Source: DASQHW01 sp038209365
Lineage (GTDB): Bacteria; Actinomycetota; Acidimicrobiia; IMCC26256; PALSA-610
Reading direction: 5' to 3'
NCBI GenBank assembly: GCA_038209365.1
Contig: JBBQXS010000014.1
Location: 33,248-97,247 of the forward strand
DNA: 64,000 nucleotides
Below, one piece after another: positions 26,676-34,879 of the stretch; within the stretch, counting starts at the first letter, position 1, and each line of letters opens with the position of its first letter. Below the pieces are notes generated by a model. It was not told the DNA's origin and did not search any database. It saw only the letters and a list, made by a program, of their open reading frames with translations. The position numbers were made by a program, and so were the translations under genes.

Positions 26676-27799
26676 CGAGCAATCAAGAGATCCTCGGTCG
26701 CAGCGAGATCAACGATCTCGAAGCGATCCTGTCGGTGACCAACAAGGATGTCGGCGCCAGGTCGCACGCCGTCGGTGCGAATCTCGACGCGGTCTTCACC
26801 TGGGACTACGAGCGCAGCCGTCCCGCGCTCGTGAAGCTGTACGAGAAGGCGAAGACGTCGCAGTGGAACGTGACGACGGACCTCGACTGGTCCATCCCCG
26901 TCGACCAGGAGAAGGTCGCGCTCAACAACATGGCGCGCGAGGACGTCCAGTTCTTCAGCGACGCCGTGGACCTGACCGGCACGCCGTTCGAGAAGTGGAC
27001 CGAGCAGCAGTGGGTCGAGCTGGCCATCGAGGGACAGAACTGGACGCTTTCGCAGTTCCTCCACGGAGAGCAGGGCGCGCTCTTGTGCACGGCGCGCATC
27101 GTCGAGACCGTGCCGTGGATCGACGCCAAGTACTACGCGGCCACGCAGGTGGTCGACGAAGCTCGCCATGTCGAGGTGTTCGCCAAGTATCTCGACGAGA
27201 AGCTCTCGGGGCACTACCCGATCAATGCCCACCTCGGCCTGCTGCTCGACGACATCCTCGCGGAGAGCCGCTGGGACATGACCTACCTCGGCATGCAGAT
27301 CATGGTCGAGGGTCTCGCGCTGGCCGCGTTCGGCTTCCTGCACCAGATGACGACGGAGCCGCTGCTCAAGCGTCTGTTGCGCTACGTCATGAGCGACGAA
27401 GCCCGTCACGTCGCGTTCGGCGTGCTTTCGTTGCAGGAGTACTACAAGGAGCTCAGCGACGCCGAGATGAAGGACCGCCAGGAGTTCGCGTTCGAGGCGG
27501 CCGTGCGCATGCGCGACCGCTTCCTGCAACAGGAAGTCTGGGACCGCATGGGTGTCCCGGTGAAGGACGCGTTGCAGCTCGTGATGGCCGACGAAGGCCG
27601 CGCGATGTTCCAGAACATCTTGTTCTCGAAGATCGTCCCGAACTGCAAGAAGCTCGGGCTGCTCGAACGCAACGACGGGTGGCTGCGCAAGCGCTTCACC
27701 GAGCTCGGCGTGATCCAGTTCGAGGACTGGGTCGACACGGGCGAGGAATACGACACGCTCGACGAGGTCGCAAAGGACCGAGAGGCCGCAAGCGCCTGA
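26672..27799 (+). CDS. Ferritin-like diiron protein (R2/AurF-type carboxylate-bridged)
   Basis: A 375-residue soluble helical protein. The metal ligands are clear: Glu133 (HGEQGA), Glu163 with His166 (DEARHVEVF), Glu213 (IMVEG) and Glu243 with His246 (DEARHVAFG). This is the E, ExxH, E, ExxH pattern of diiron oxygenases and ribonucleotide-reductase R2-like proteins. Two nearly identical EARH modules mark the internal pseudo-repeat. The reaction is unknown; oxidation of a lipid or small amine is plausible. It is co-transcribed with the TetR gene before it, with AAAAGGGG as SD, and precedes an acyl desaturase that could share electrons or substrate. Confidence 0.78.
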   Translation: MTSNQEILGRSEINDLEAILSVTNKDVGARSHAVGANLDAVFTWDYERSRPALVKLYEKAKTSQWNVTTDLDWSIPVDQEKVALNNMAREDVQFFSDAVDLTGTPFEKWTEQQWVELAIEGQNWTLSQFLHGEQGALLCTARIVETVPWIDAKYYAATQVVDEARHVEVFAKYLDEKLSGHYPINAHLGLLLDDILAESRWDMTYLGMQIMVEGLALAAFGFLHQMTTEPLLKRLLRYVMSDEARHVAFGVLSLQEYYKELSDAEMKDRQEFAFEAAVRMRDRFLQQEVWDRMGVPVKDALQLVMADEGRAMFQNILFSKIVPNCKKLGLLERNDGWLRKRFTELGVIQFEDWVDTGEEYDTLDEVAKDREAASA

Positions 27800-27850
27800 C
27801 GGCCAGTCCGGCGAACCCCGCCTTCGCAGCAGGAACCCAGCCTTCGCAGG

Positions 27851-27875
27851 TATAGGCTACCTACCAGTCGGTAGG
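27851..27875 (+). promoter_or_regulatory. Palindromic operator and -10 element before the desaturase gene
   Basis: CCTACCAGTCGGTAGG at 27860-27875 is a 16-bp dyad with arms CCTACC and GGTAGG. It directly follows TATAGG (27851-27856), a plausible -10 element. The arrangement would let a TetR dimer block the start of transcription about 35 bases before the desaturase GTG. No convincing -35 is visible. A 9-base direct repeat CCTTCGCAG (27821 and 27841) lies just upstream. Confidence 0.55.
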
Positions 27876-27910
27876 GCGGTCGCGCCCCGCCCGCGACGGA
27901 GAGGGGCCGT

Positions 27911-28804
27911 GTGGCCACGAACCTGCTCGAAGCGCCCCAGCCCGAACGCCCCCGGTCCGAACGCGCGGAGACTCCCGTCGCGCCGCGCGCCGAACGGCGG
28001 GTGAACTGGCGCACCTCGATTCCGTTCCTCGCCCTCCAAGCAGTCCCGCTGCTCGCAATCTTCACCGGCGTCAGCCGGACGGCGCTGATCCTGCTGGCGT
28101 GCACGTACTTCGGCAGGATGTTCTTCATCACCGCCGGCTACCACCGGTACTTCGCGCACCGCAGCTACCGCCTCGGCCGGGTCGCACAGTTCGTGTTCGC
28201 CTTCGGCGGCTTGACGTGCGCGCAGAAGGGGCCGCTCTGGTGGGCAGGGCATCACCGCAACCACCACAAGTTCTCCGACACCGATCGCGACATCCACTCG
28301 CCGCGGGACGGCTTCTGGTGGAGTCACGTGGGTTGGATCCTGTGTGACAAGTACGGCGCGACACCGATCGACGACATCAAGGACTTCGCGAAGTATCCGG
28401 AACTGCGATGGATGAACGCGCACGACTGGATCGGTCCGTGGTCGCTGGCAGTCGTGTGCTGGCTGATCGGTGGTTGGAGCGGGCTCGTCGTCGGCTTCTT
28501 CGGCAGCACCGTGTTGCTGTGGCACTCGACGTTCCTCGTCAACTCACTCGCGCACGTGTTCGGCCGCGGGCGTTACGAAACCGACGACACCAGCCGCAAC
28601 TCGCTGCTGATCGCTCTCGTGACGGCCGGCGAGGGATGGCACAACAACCATCACCGCTACCAGAGCGCCGCGCGCCAGGGCTTCCGGTGGTGGCAGATCG
28701 ATACGAGCTACTACATCCTGTGGTTGCTCTCGCGGGTCGGGATCGTCCACGACCTTCGTCCGGTGCCTCAACGGGTGATCGACGAGGCCCGTCAGCCCCG
28801 GTGA
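27911..28804 (+). CDS. Membrane acyl-CoA (delta-9 type) fatty acid desaturase
   Basis: A 297-residue membrane enzyme that introduces a double bond into fatty acyl chains with O2 and two electrons. Three histidine boxes bind the diiron centre: HRYFAH near residue 78, HRNHH near residue 114 and HNNHHRY near residue 246. Hydrophobic segments lie before the first box and between the second and third. The N-terminal 40 residues are polar and charged. GTG start with GAGAGGGG 8 bases upstream. It is the stearoyl/acyl-CoA type rather than the soluble acyl-ACP type. A palindromic operator precedes it, and it probably tunes membrane fluidity. Confidence 0.9.
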   Translation: MATNLLEAPQPERPRSERAETPVAPRAERRVNWRTSIPFLALQAVPLLAIFTGVSRTALILLACTYFGRMFFITAGYHRYFAHRSYRLGRVAQFVFAFGGLTCAQKGPLWWAGHHRNHHKFSDTDRDIHSPRDGFWWSHVGWILCDKYGATPIDDIKDFAKYPELRWMNAHDWIGPWSLAVVCWLIGGWSGLVVGFFGSTVLLWHSTFLVNSLAHVFGRGRYETDDTSRNSLLIALVTAGEGWHNNHHRYQSAARQGFRWWQIDTSYYILWLLSRVGIVHDLRPVPQRVIDEARQPR

Positions 28805-28840
28805 TACCTTGCGACCTCGAATGAGCGAGGCGCAGGCCAC

Positions 28841-30511
28841 ATGAGCAGTGAGCCGGTTCGCATCGTCTTTCTCGGCGGTTTGGGCGAGATCGGTCGGAAC
28901 TGCTTCTGCCTCGAGATCGGCGACCGCATTCTCGTCGTCGACTGCGGGCTCATGTTCCCAGACGCCGACATGCCGGGCATCGATCTCGTCCTGCCCGACT
29001 TCACGTATCTGCGTGACAACGCCGACCGGGTGGAAGCGGTATTGCTCACGCACGCGCACGAAGACCACGCGGGTGGGCTCGCGTTCCTGCTTCGTGACAT
29101 CTCGGTGCCGATCTACGGCTCGGGCCTCTCGCTCGCGCTCGCCCGGAACCGCATCGAAGAGGCCGGGATGCTGAGCCGCACCGAGCTGATCGAAGTACGC
29201 GACGGCGAACGGCGCCGCATCGGTCCGATCGAATGTCAGTTCGTCCCCGTCACGCACTCGGTGCCGCACGGCTTCGCGGTCGCGTTCTTCACGCCCGTGG
29301 GAACCCTCATCCACACAGGCGACTTCAAGCTCGACCTCACCCCCGTCGACGGTCGCCGGACCGATCTTGCGCTGCTCGGTGAGCTCGCACGGCGCGACGG
29401 TGGCGTACGCCTCTTGCTCTCGGACTCGACCAACGCCGAGCGCCCGGGGTTCACACCGTCGGAGTCGACGGTCGGCGCGGCGATGCGGGCGTTGTTCCGC
29501 GAGCACGCCGACAAGCGGTTCATCGTCACGAGCTTCGCGTCGCATCTTCACCGCGTGGAACAGGTCGTGCACGCCGCGGTCGCGCACGGTCGGCGGGTCG
29601 CGTTCGTCGGCCGGTCCATGGTCCAGAACGTCGCGCTCGCGCGCGAGCGCGGCATCCTCGATATTCCCTCGCACGCCGTGCTCGACATCGAGGAGACCTC
29701 GCGGTACGCGCCCGGCGACGTCTGCATCATCTGCACGGGCTCGCAGGGGGAGCCGATGAGCGCGCTGTCCCTGATGGCGGCCCACGAGCACAAGCACGTG
29801 AAGGTCTCGCCCGACGACGTCGTCGTCATCAGCGCACACGCCATCCCGGGCAACGAGTCGAACGTGTCGCGGGTCATCGACGCATTGCACCGCGCCGGCG
29901 CCGAAGTCGTGCACGATCGCACGTCGCCCGTGCACGTCTCGGGCCACGCGTCGCAAGAAGAGCTGAAGTTCATGCTCAACCTGGTGTCGCCGGAGTGGTT
30001 CGTGCCCGTGCACGGCGAGTACCGCCATCTCGTCCATCACGCCCGGCTCGCCGAAGAGGTCGGGGTTGCCGCCGATCACGTGCTGGTGTGCGAAGACGGT
30101 GACGTGGTCACGCTCACCGAAGACGGCGCCGAAGTCGAGCGGCGCGCGGTTCCCGCGGGGTACATGTACGTCGACGGCATCGTCGGTGACATCAGCCACG
30201 GCGTGTTGCGCGACCGGCGCATGCTGTCGGAAGAAGGCGTGGTCGTCGTCATCGTGACCGTCGACAAGGTGACCGGGGAGATCGTCACCGGCCCCGAGAT
30301 CGTCACCCGGGGATGGGTGTACGCGCCCGAGGCGGAAGACCTGCTCGAGGACGCGAAACAGGTCGTTCGCGCGTCGATTGCGGACGCCGCCAAGGAGGGC
30401 GCGACGGACTTCGACACGATGCGCCGCCACGCCCGCCGGTCGCTCGGCCGCTTCATCGACGAGCGCACCCGCCGCCGGCCGGCCGTCATCCCGGTCGTCA
30501 TGGAGGTGTAG
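28841..30511 (+). CDS. rnj: Ribonuclease J
   Basis: RNase J is a metallo-beta-lactamase/beta-CASP enzyme with endo- and 5'-3' exoribonuclease activity, central to mRNA turnover and rRNA maturation. The 556-residue protein has the metal motif HAHEDH at 71-76, the THSVPHG and HTGDFKLD ligands, the beta-CASP blocks FASHLHRVEQ and CTGSQGEPMSAL, and HVSGHAS near residue 370. The C-terminal domain is of standard length. In many actinobacteria it follows dapA; here dapA is replaced by the desaturase. The SDR gene starts on its last base. Confidence 0.95.
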   Translation: MSSEPVRIVFLGGLGEIGRNCFCLEIGDRILVVDCGLMFPDADMPGIDLVLPDFTYLRDNADRVEAVLLTHAHEDHAGGLAFLLRDISVPIYGSGLSLALARNRIEEAGMLSRTELIEVRDGERRRIGPIECQFVPVTHSVPHGFAVAFFTPVGTLIHTGDFKLDLTPVDGRRTDLALLGELARRDGGVRLLLSDSTNAERPGFTPSESTVGAAMRALFREHADKRFIVTSFASHLHRVEQVVHAAVAHGRRVAFVGRSMVQNVALARERGILDIPSHAVLDIEETSRYAPGDVCIICTGSQGEPMSALSLMAAHEHKHVKVSPDDVVVISAHAIPGNESNVSRVIDALHRAGAEVVHDRTSPVHVSGHASQEELKFMLNLVSPEWFVPVHGEYRHLVHHARLAEEVGVAADHVLVCEDGDVVTLTEDGAEVERRAVPAGYMYVDGIVGDISHGVLRDRRMLSEEGVVVVIVTVDKVTGEIVTGPEIVTRGWVYAPEAEDLLEDAKQVVRASIADAAKEGATDFDTMRRHARRSLGRFIDERTRRRPAVIPVVMEV

Positions 30512-31260
30512 TGGCGAGCCGGACCGCGCTCGTCACGGGCGGCGGCAACGGGGTCGGCACCGCGATCTGCCGTGCACTCGTCGACGCGGGCGTCTTCGTG
30601 TGGGTCAACGACATCTACGAAGAACGCGCGGACAAGGTCGCGGCCGAGCTCGGTGGTGACACTCACGCCAAGGCGATGAAAGCGGACGTGACGAGTCCTC
30701 TCAAGATCACACGCATGCGCGAGGCGACCGGTCCCGTCGACATCCTCGTCAACAACGCCGGTATCCCGACCGAGGGTTTCGGTGAGCTCAGAGCGTTCGT
30801 CGACACCAGCCCCGAGGACTGGGAATCGATGATGCGCCTGAATCTCGGCGCGGTGCTCCACGTCACGCACGCGTATCTCGGCGCGATGGTCGATCGCGAG
30901 TGGGGGAGAGTCGTCACGATCGTGTCGGATGCCGGCCGCCGCGGCGAGCGGTTCCAGGCCATCTACGGATCGGCCAAAGCCGGCGCGATGGGGTTCACAC
31001 GAGGGATCGCGGCCGAGGTCGGCGCTCACGGCGTGACGGCCAACTGCGTCGCGCTCGGCACGATGCGCTCGGGCCCGGTCGCAGACGCGGTCGCAGGTGA
31101 CCCCGACCTCGAGCGGCGCATGGCGCGGGGATACGCGATACGCCGGCTGGGCCGCGCCGAGGACGTCGCGCCGCTGGTCGCCCTCCTCTGCAGCGACGCT
31201 GCCAGCTGGATCACGGGCCAGGTGTATCCGGTGGACGGCGGCTACTCCCCCGCGTTGTAG
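30511..31260 (+). CDS. Short-chain dehydrogenase/reductase
   Basis: A 249-residue classical SDR oxidoreductase. The cofactor motif is TGGGNGVG near the N-terminus, NNAG lies at about residue 83, the catalytic Ser is in VSDAG, and YGSAKAG gives the Tyr/Lys pair. The C-terminal PVDGGYSP loop is typical of the FabG-like group. The Asp at the end of the second strand (VNDIYEE) favours NAD(H). The substrate is unknown. It overlaps the rnj stop by one base (TAGTG), so it is probably co-transcribed. Confidence 0.87.
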   Translation: MASRTALVTGGGNGVGTAICRALVDAGVFVWVNDIYEERADKVAAELGGDTHAKAMKADVTSPLKITRMREATGPVDILVNNAGIPTEGFGELRAFVDTSPEDWESMMRLNLGAVLHVTHAYLGAMVDREWGRVVTIVSDAGRRGERFQAIYGSAKAGAMGFTRGIAAEVGAHGVTANCVALGTMRSGPVADAVAGDPDLERRMARGYAIRRLGRAEDVAPLVALLCSDAASWITGQVYPVDGGYSPAL

Positions 31261-31362
31261 CTGGGAGCAGCGAATCCTCCCTGACGCGGCGAAGCCGCCT
31301 CCCGGAGGTGAGTCGCGACCCAGAAACTCTGTGGTCCGTGTTGCTGGTGTTACTTTGGGGTG

Positions 31363-32529
31363 ATGGCTTCGCGCCGAACGTCGAAGTCCTCGCGCGCCAG
31401 GAAGCGGCGGCGGCCTTCCCGGGTCCGGGCCCAGTGGCGCGACGAGCTCTCGGAGCAGCTCGGCGGCCACCGGGCTGACATCCTCGCGATCGGGCTCGGC
31501 GTCGCCGGGCTGCTCAGCCTGCTCGCGATCTTCTCCGACGTCGTCGGCCCCGTCGGCCGTGGGCTCGATACGGCCTTCGCCGCGCTGTTCGGACGGGGCA
31601 AGGTGCTCGTGCCGATCGGGTTGCTCGTCGGCGCGGGCTCGATGCTCGCGCCGCGCGTCTCCGACGAAGACGAAGACGACGTCTCCTCGCGTCGGGGCCT
31701 GCGCCTCGGGCTCGGTCTGCTCCTCGTGTGCGCGACGGTGATCGGCCTGCTGCACCTCGATCGCACCGAGGGACCTGCGAGGCGCGCGGGCGGCATCCTC
31801 GGCGCAGCGATCGGCGCGCCACTCCGCGGCGGCCTCGGGACCACCGGCGCGGTCATCGTGCTCATCGCCGCGGGCGTGGTCGGCGCGCTGCTCGTGGTCG
31901 GGACCGGAATCCACCAGGTCGTGCACACGAGCGGGGTCGGCACCCGGTTCGTGGCTCGTCAGCTGCGCGCGCTCCTCGCGCTGCCTTCCGAGCTCGCCGA
32001 CGACGCACGCGAGACCTCAACGGCACCCGCCCAGTCGACGCCGCCGATGCCTTACGACCAGTTCCAGGGCGCGCCGACGATCGACGTCGACCTCGTGGCC
32101 GAGGAAGAGGACGCCGACGTCGCCGTAGTGCCCGACGATGAAGACGAGTACGAAGAAGAGGGCGAGTACGCCGAGGAAGAGTGCGAGGAGTACGACGAGG
32201 ACGAAGAGGAGTACGAGGAGGACGAAGACGACGAGGAGTACGAGGAGGAAGCCGAGGACATCGAAGAGGAGGAACACGTTAAGGCTGCGCCCGCGATCGC
32301 GTGGAAACTCCCAGCGCTGTCGCTGCTGAAGAGGAGCGAAGCGCGCGAGGTCGACCCCCGCATGGTGGAACAAGGTGGCGACGTGCTCGAGGCGACGATG
32401 CGGGAGTTCGGCGTCGACGCCCGCCTCATCGGCGCAACCGTCGGGCCCACGGTCACGCGCTACGAGCTCGAGCTCGCGGCGGGCGTGAAGGTCAACCGCG
32501 TCACGGGCCTCACCAACGAGAACGCCTAA
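31363..32529 (+). CDS. ftsK: DNA translocase FtsK, N-terminal half, cut by an in-frame TAA
   Basis: FtsK anchors at the division septum and pumps chromosome termini apart. This 388-residue piece has a basic start, four hydrophobic membrane segments (about residues 40-205), a very acidic Glu/Tyr/Asp linker (about 245-305) and the beginning of the motor alpha-domain. It stops in GVKVNRVTGLTNENA. In intact FtsK the chain continues with a Tyr here, and the same frame does continue three bases later with a perfect match to FtsK. The TAA at 32527-32529 thus replaces an expected TAC or TAT. A -10-like TACTTT lies 7 bases before the ATG. Sequencing error, recent mutation or a split gene are all possible. 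Confidence 0.85.
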   Translation: MASRRTSKSSRARKRRRPSRVRAQWRDELSEQLGGHRADILAIGLGVAGLLSLLAIFSDVVGPVGRGLDTAFAALFGRGKVLVPIGLLVGAGSMLAPRVSDEDEDDVSSRRGLRLGLGLLLVCATVIGLLHLDRTEGPARRAGGILGAAIGAPLRGGLGTTGAVIVLIAAGVVGALLVVGTGIHQVVHTSGVGTRFVARQLRALLALPSELADDARETSTAPAQSTPPMPYDQFQGAPTIDVDLVAEEEDADVAVVPDDEDEYEEEGEYAEEECEEYDEDEEEYEEDEDDEEYEEEAEDIEEEEHVKAAPAIAWKLPALSLLKRSEAREVDPRMVEQGGDVLEATMREFGVDARLIGATVGPTVTRYELELAAGVKVNRVTGLTNENA

Positions 32530-32532
32530 GCG

Positions 32533-33765
32533 ATGGCGAGCCACGACGTGCGGATCCTCGCGCCGATCCCCGGTCGCAGCGCCATCGGGGTCGAGGTGCC
32601 GAACAAGATGCGGCCCCTCGTCACGCTCGGCGACGTCCTCTCGACCAGCGAGGCCAAGAAGGCCAAGCATCCGCTCGACGTGGCCATGGGCCGCGACATC
32701 GCCGGCCGTTCCGTGATCGCCAACCTCACGACGTTCCCGCACGTCCTCATCGCCGGCCAGACCGGCGCCGGGAAATCGAGCTGCATCAACAGCATCGTCA
32801 CGTCGTTGCTGATGCGGACGACGCCCACCGAGGTCCGCCTGATCCTCGTCGATCCCAAGCGGGTGGAGCTCAATCAGTACAACGGTGTGCCCCATCTCCT
32901 CACCGAGGTCGTCACCAACCCGAAGAAGGCGGCGAACGCGCTCGAGTGGGCGGTACGCGAGATGGAGATGCGCTACGACATCCTCGCCGAGGTCGGCGTG
33001 CGTGACGTCGCCGGGTTCAACGCGATGTACGAGCGCGGTGACCTCCCGACGCCCGATGATCCCGACCCGGATACGGGCAAGTCCTACGAGCGTCTGCCGT
33101 TCATCGTCGTCGTCGTCGACGAGCTCTCGGACCTCATGATGGTCGCGGCTCGTGACGTCGAGTCGAGCATCTGCCGGCTCGCGCAGATGGCGCGCGCCGT
33201 CGGGATCCATCTGGTGATCGCGACGCAACGGCCGTCGGTCGACGTCATCACCGGCGTCATCAAGGCGAACATTCCGAGTCGACTGGCGTTCAGCGTGAGC
33301 ACGCTCGCCGACTCGCGCGTGATCCTCGACCAGCAGGGGGCGGAGAAGCTCATCGGCAAGGGCGACATGTTGATGCTCGCGGCGTCGTCGAGCCGGGCCG
33401 AGCGCATCCAGGGCGCGTGGGTCGACGAGGACTGCGTGCGCAAGGTGGTCGCGCACTGGCGGCGGCAGGCGATCCAGCCGAACTACGTCGAAGGCGTCCA
33501 GGGTGACGACTCGGCAACCGGTCGCTCACGCGCCGCCGACGACGAGGGCGACGACTTGCTGCGGGAGGCGATGGAGCTCGTCGTGACCAGCGGGCTCGGG
33601 TCGACGTCGATGCTGCAACGCAAGCTGCGGGTCGGCTTCGCTCGCGCCGGTCGTCTCATGGACTTGCTCGAACGGCGGGGTGTGGTCGGCCCGTCGGAGG
33701 GATCGAAGGCGCGGGCGGTGTTGATGAGCGCCGAGGAGCTCGAGGAGCTCCACGCCCGGGAGTAA
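32533..33765 (+). CDS. ftsK: DNA translocase FtsK, C-terminal motor half, in frame with the N-terminal half
   Basis: This 410-residue piece contains the motor core and gamma domain. The first residues (SHDVRILAPIPGRSAIGVEVPN) are the FtsK alpha/beta junction, and Walker A GQTGAGKS lies about 80 residues in. DPKRVELNQYNGVPHLL, VVDELSDLMMVA and ATQRPSVDVITGVIKANIPSR follow. A C-terminal winged helix (TSMLQRKLRVGFARAGRLMDLL) would read KOPS sequences. The ATG three bases after the TAA could restart translation, but no SD is obvious. Joined to the upstream piece the protein would be 800 residues, a normal FtsK length. Alone it lacks the membrane anchor. Confidence 0.85.
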   Translation: MASHDVRILAPIPGRSAIGVEVPNKMRPLVTLGDVLSTSEAKKAKHPLDVAMGRDIAGRSVIANLTTFPHVLIAGQTGAGKSSCINSIVTSLLMRTTPTEVRLILVDPKRVELNQYNGVPHLLTEVVTNPKKAANALEWAVREMEMRYDILAEVGVRDVAGFNAMYERGDLPTPDDPDPDTGKSYERLPFIVVVVDELSDLMMVAARDVESSICRLAQMARAVGIHLVIATQRPSVDVITGVIKANIPSRLAFSVSTLADSRVILDQQGAEKLIGKGDMLMLAASSSRAERIQGAWVDEDCVRKVVAHWRRQAIQPNYVEGVQGDDSATGRSRAADDEGDDLLREAMELVVTSGLGSTSMLQRKLRVGFARAGRLMDLLERRGVVGPSEGSKARAVLMSAEELEELHARE

Positions 33766-33770
33766 CCAAC

Positions 33771-33816
33771 CGTTTGGTCGAGGAGTGCACGCCGGTGTGC
33801 ACTCCCGGACCAAACG
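33771..33816. terminator. Long imperfect palindrome between convergent ftsK and a membrane-protein gene
   Basis: CGTTTGGTC (33771-33779) pairs with GACCAAACG (33808-33816), and inside it GGAGTGCAC pairs with GTGCACTCC. A 2-base mismatch separates the two 9-bp stems and the loop is 6 bases. The hairpin starts six bases after the ftsK stop and ends ten bases before the convergent gene's stop. A two-way terminator is therefore the simplest reading, although it has no T tract on either strand. Confidence 0.65.
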
Positions 33817-33825
33817 TCGATGGCG

Positions 33826-34152
33826 TTACGCGGCGCGCACGCTCGGGGTCTGCTCGCCGAGGGTCTCGTCGATCCGGGCCCGGCCGTGCGTGAGGAACGC
33901 GAACAACGCCCGCCAGGGGACGGTCATGCCGGCGACGACCAAGCCCGTCACCCATGTGCCCACAGTGTCGTTGCGGATCTCGATGCCGAAGCCTCGGAAC
34001 AGCGAGTAGTCGAGCAGCACGGCGGCCCCCACGCCGATGACGAACGTGGCGAGCGTGCGCATGTTGCGCAGCTGCGGCACGGCGTCGGTGAGGAAGTCGA
34101 CGAGCTTCAGCGTCGCGAGCGCAAGGAGCGCGACGATCGCGAAGTCGTACAT
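33826..34152 (-). CDS. Small membrane protein of unknown function
   Basis: A 108-residue protein with three predicted hydrophobic segments: FAIVALLALATLKLV at the start, FVIGVGAAVLLDYSLF in the middle and WVTGLVVAGMTVP. It ends in a charged tail. I do not recognise the family. The start is well supported: AGGAGG stands 6 bases before the ATG. It is followed on the same strand by nothing until ftsK's hairpin, and preceded 120 bp upstream by the zinc-ribbon gene, with which it may be co-transcribed. Confidence 0.72.
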   Translation of the reverse strand: MYDFAIVALLALATLKLVDFLTDAVPQLRNMRTLATFVIGVGAAVLLDYSLFRGFGIEIRNDTVGTWVTGLVVAGMTVPWRALFAFLTHGRARIDETLGEQTPSVRAA

Positions 34153-34274
34153 CTGCCACCTCCTGGTGGTTGCGGCGGGCGCGGCGCCCACCGTCGCCTC
34201 CTCCGACCCGGGCGTCCGAGCAAAGGTGACATTTCGGCGAGGCGTGACACTTCGGACGATGCTCGCGCCGGATC

Positions 34275-34736
34275 TCAGAGGCGGCCCTCGGCCTCCAAGG
34301 CGTCGAGGCGCGTGCGCAGCTCGTCGAGAAGCCCTGCCGCGGCAGCGAGATGCTCCTCGATGCGCACGGCGTAGGCATGGGGCGAGTCGTCGGAGACCTC
34401 GTCGTCGACATCGATCTCGTTGACGACCGCGGCGCCGAACTCGCGCTGATCCTCGGGCACCAACAGCACACCGCGGCGATCGTCGGCGATGCCGGTCCAT
34501 TCGATCATCACCGGTACTCCGGCGGTCTCGAGGCGGCGGCGCAACACCTGCGCCTGCAGCTTCGGCCACTCACCGAGCTCGAAGAGACCCGCGCCGTCCT
34601 CGTCGTCGAGGTCCTCCGGGTCGTCCAAGTGCGGCGGGCGTTCGGTGACGAGCGCCACCCGGCAGTCGGCGCAGGTGGTCGCCCCGACCCGGTACTCGGC
34701 GCCGCACGACGGGCACCACAGGGTCGGCTCGTCCAC
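34275..34736 (-). CDS. Zinc-ribbon protein of unknown function
   Basis: A 153-residue cytoplasmic protein. An N-terminal rubredoxin-like zinc ribbon (CPSCGAEYRVGATTCADC) is followed by an acidic linker. A DUF2007-like alpha/beta segment then runs from WPKLQAQVLRRRLETAGVPVMIE to LLVPEDQREFGAAVV, ending in a helical tail. DUF2007 proteins may bind small signals or enzymes, but no function is known. GTG 34736 is chosen because a -10 hexamer TACACT lies exactly 7 bases upstream on the same strand and no SD is present, the pattern of a leaderless message. Confidence 0.75.
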   Translation of the reverse strand: MDEPTLWCPSCGAEYRVGATTCADCRVALVTERPPHLDDPEDLDDEDGAGLFELGEWPKLQAQVLRRRLETAGVPVMIEWTGIADDRRGVLLVPEDQREFGAAVVNEIDVDDEVSDDSPHAYAVRIEEHLAAAAGLLDELRTRLDALEAEGRL

Positions 34737-34743
34737 GGCGGCG

Positions 34744-34749
34744 AGTGTA
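34744..34749 (-). promoter_or_regulatory. -10 element of a leaderless promoter for the zinc-ribbon gene
   Basis: Read on the minus strand the sequence is TACACT, followed by seven bases and then the GTG start codon. No Shine-Dalgarno is present. The geometry places the transcription start on the G of GTG. Confidence 0.5.
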
Positions 34750-34784
34750 GGAGGGGCCGCAAGGCCTTGGGAGGCCCTCTCCAC

Positions 34785-34861
34785 GCCGGGGTCGCGCCTC
34801 CTCCTTCATGGTCGGATTCGCAACCGGTGCGGGGCTCCGCCCGCCGGGGTCGCGCCTCCTC
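34785..34861. repeat. 19-bp exact direct repeat in the rimO upstream region
   Basis: GCCGGGGTCGCGCCTCCTC occurs at 34785-34803 and again at 34843-34861, 58 bases apart. The second copy ends six bases before the rimO -10 element, so it sits where a regulator would touch RNA polymerase. No known binding motif was recognised. Confidence 0.8.
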
Positions 34862-34866
34862 GTCGG

Positions 34867-34872
34867 TACGAT
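34867..34872 (+). promoter_or_regulatory. -10 element of a leaderless promoter for rimO
   Basis: TACGAT is followed by seven bases and the ATG at 34880, with no Shine-Dalgarno. This pairs with the divergent leaderless promoter at 34744-34749 and supports choosing the ATG at 34880 over the in-frame ATG at 34871. Confidence 0.5.
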
Positions 34873-34879
34873 GGTGGCG

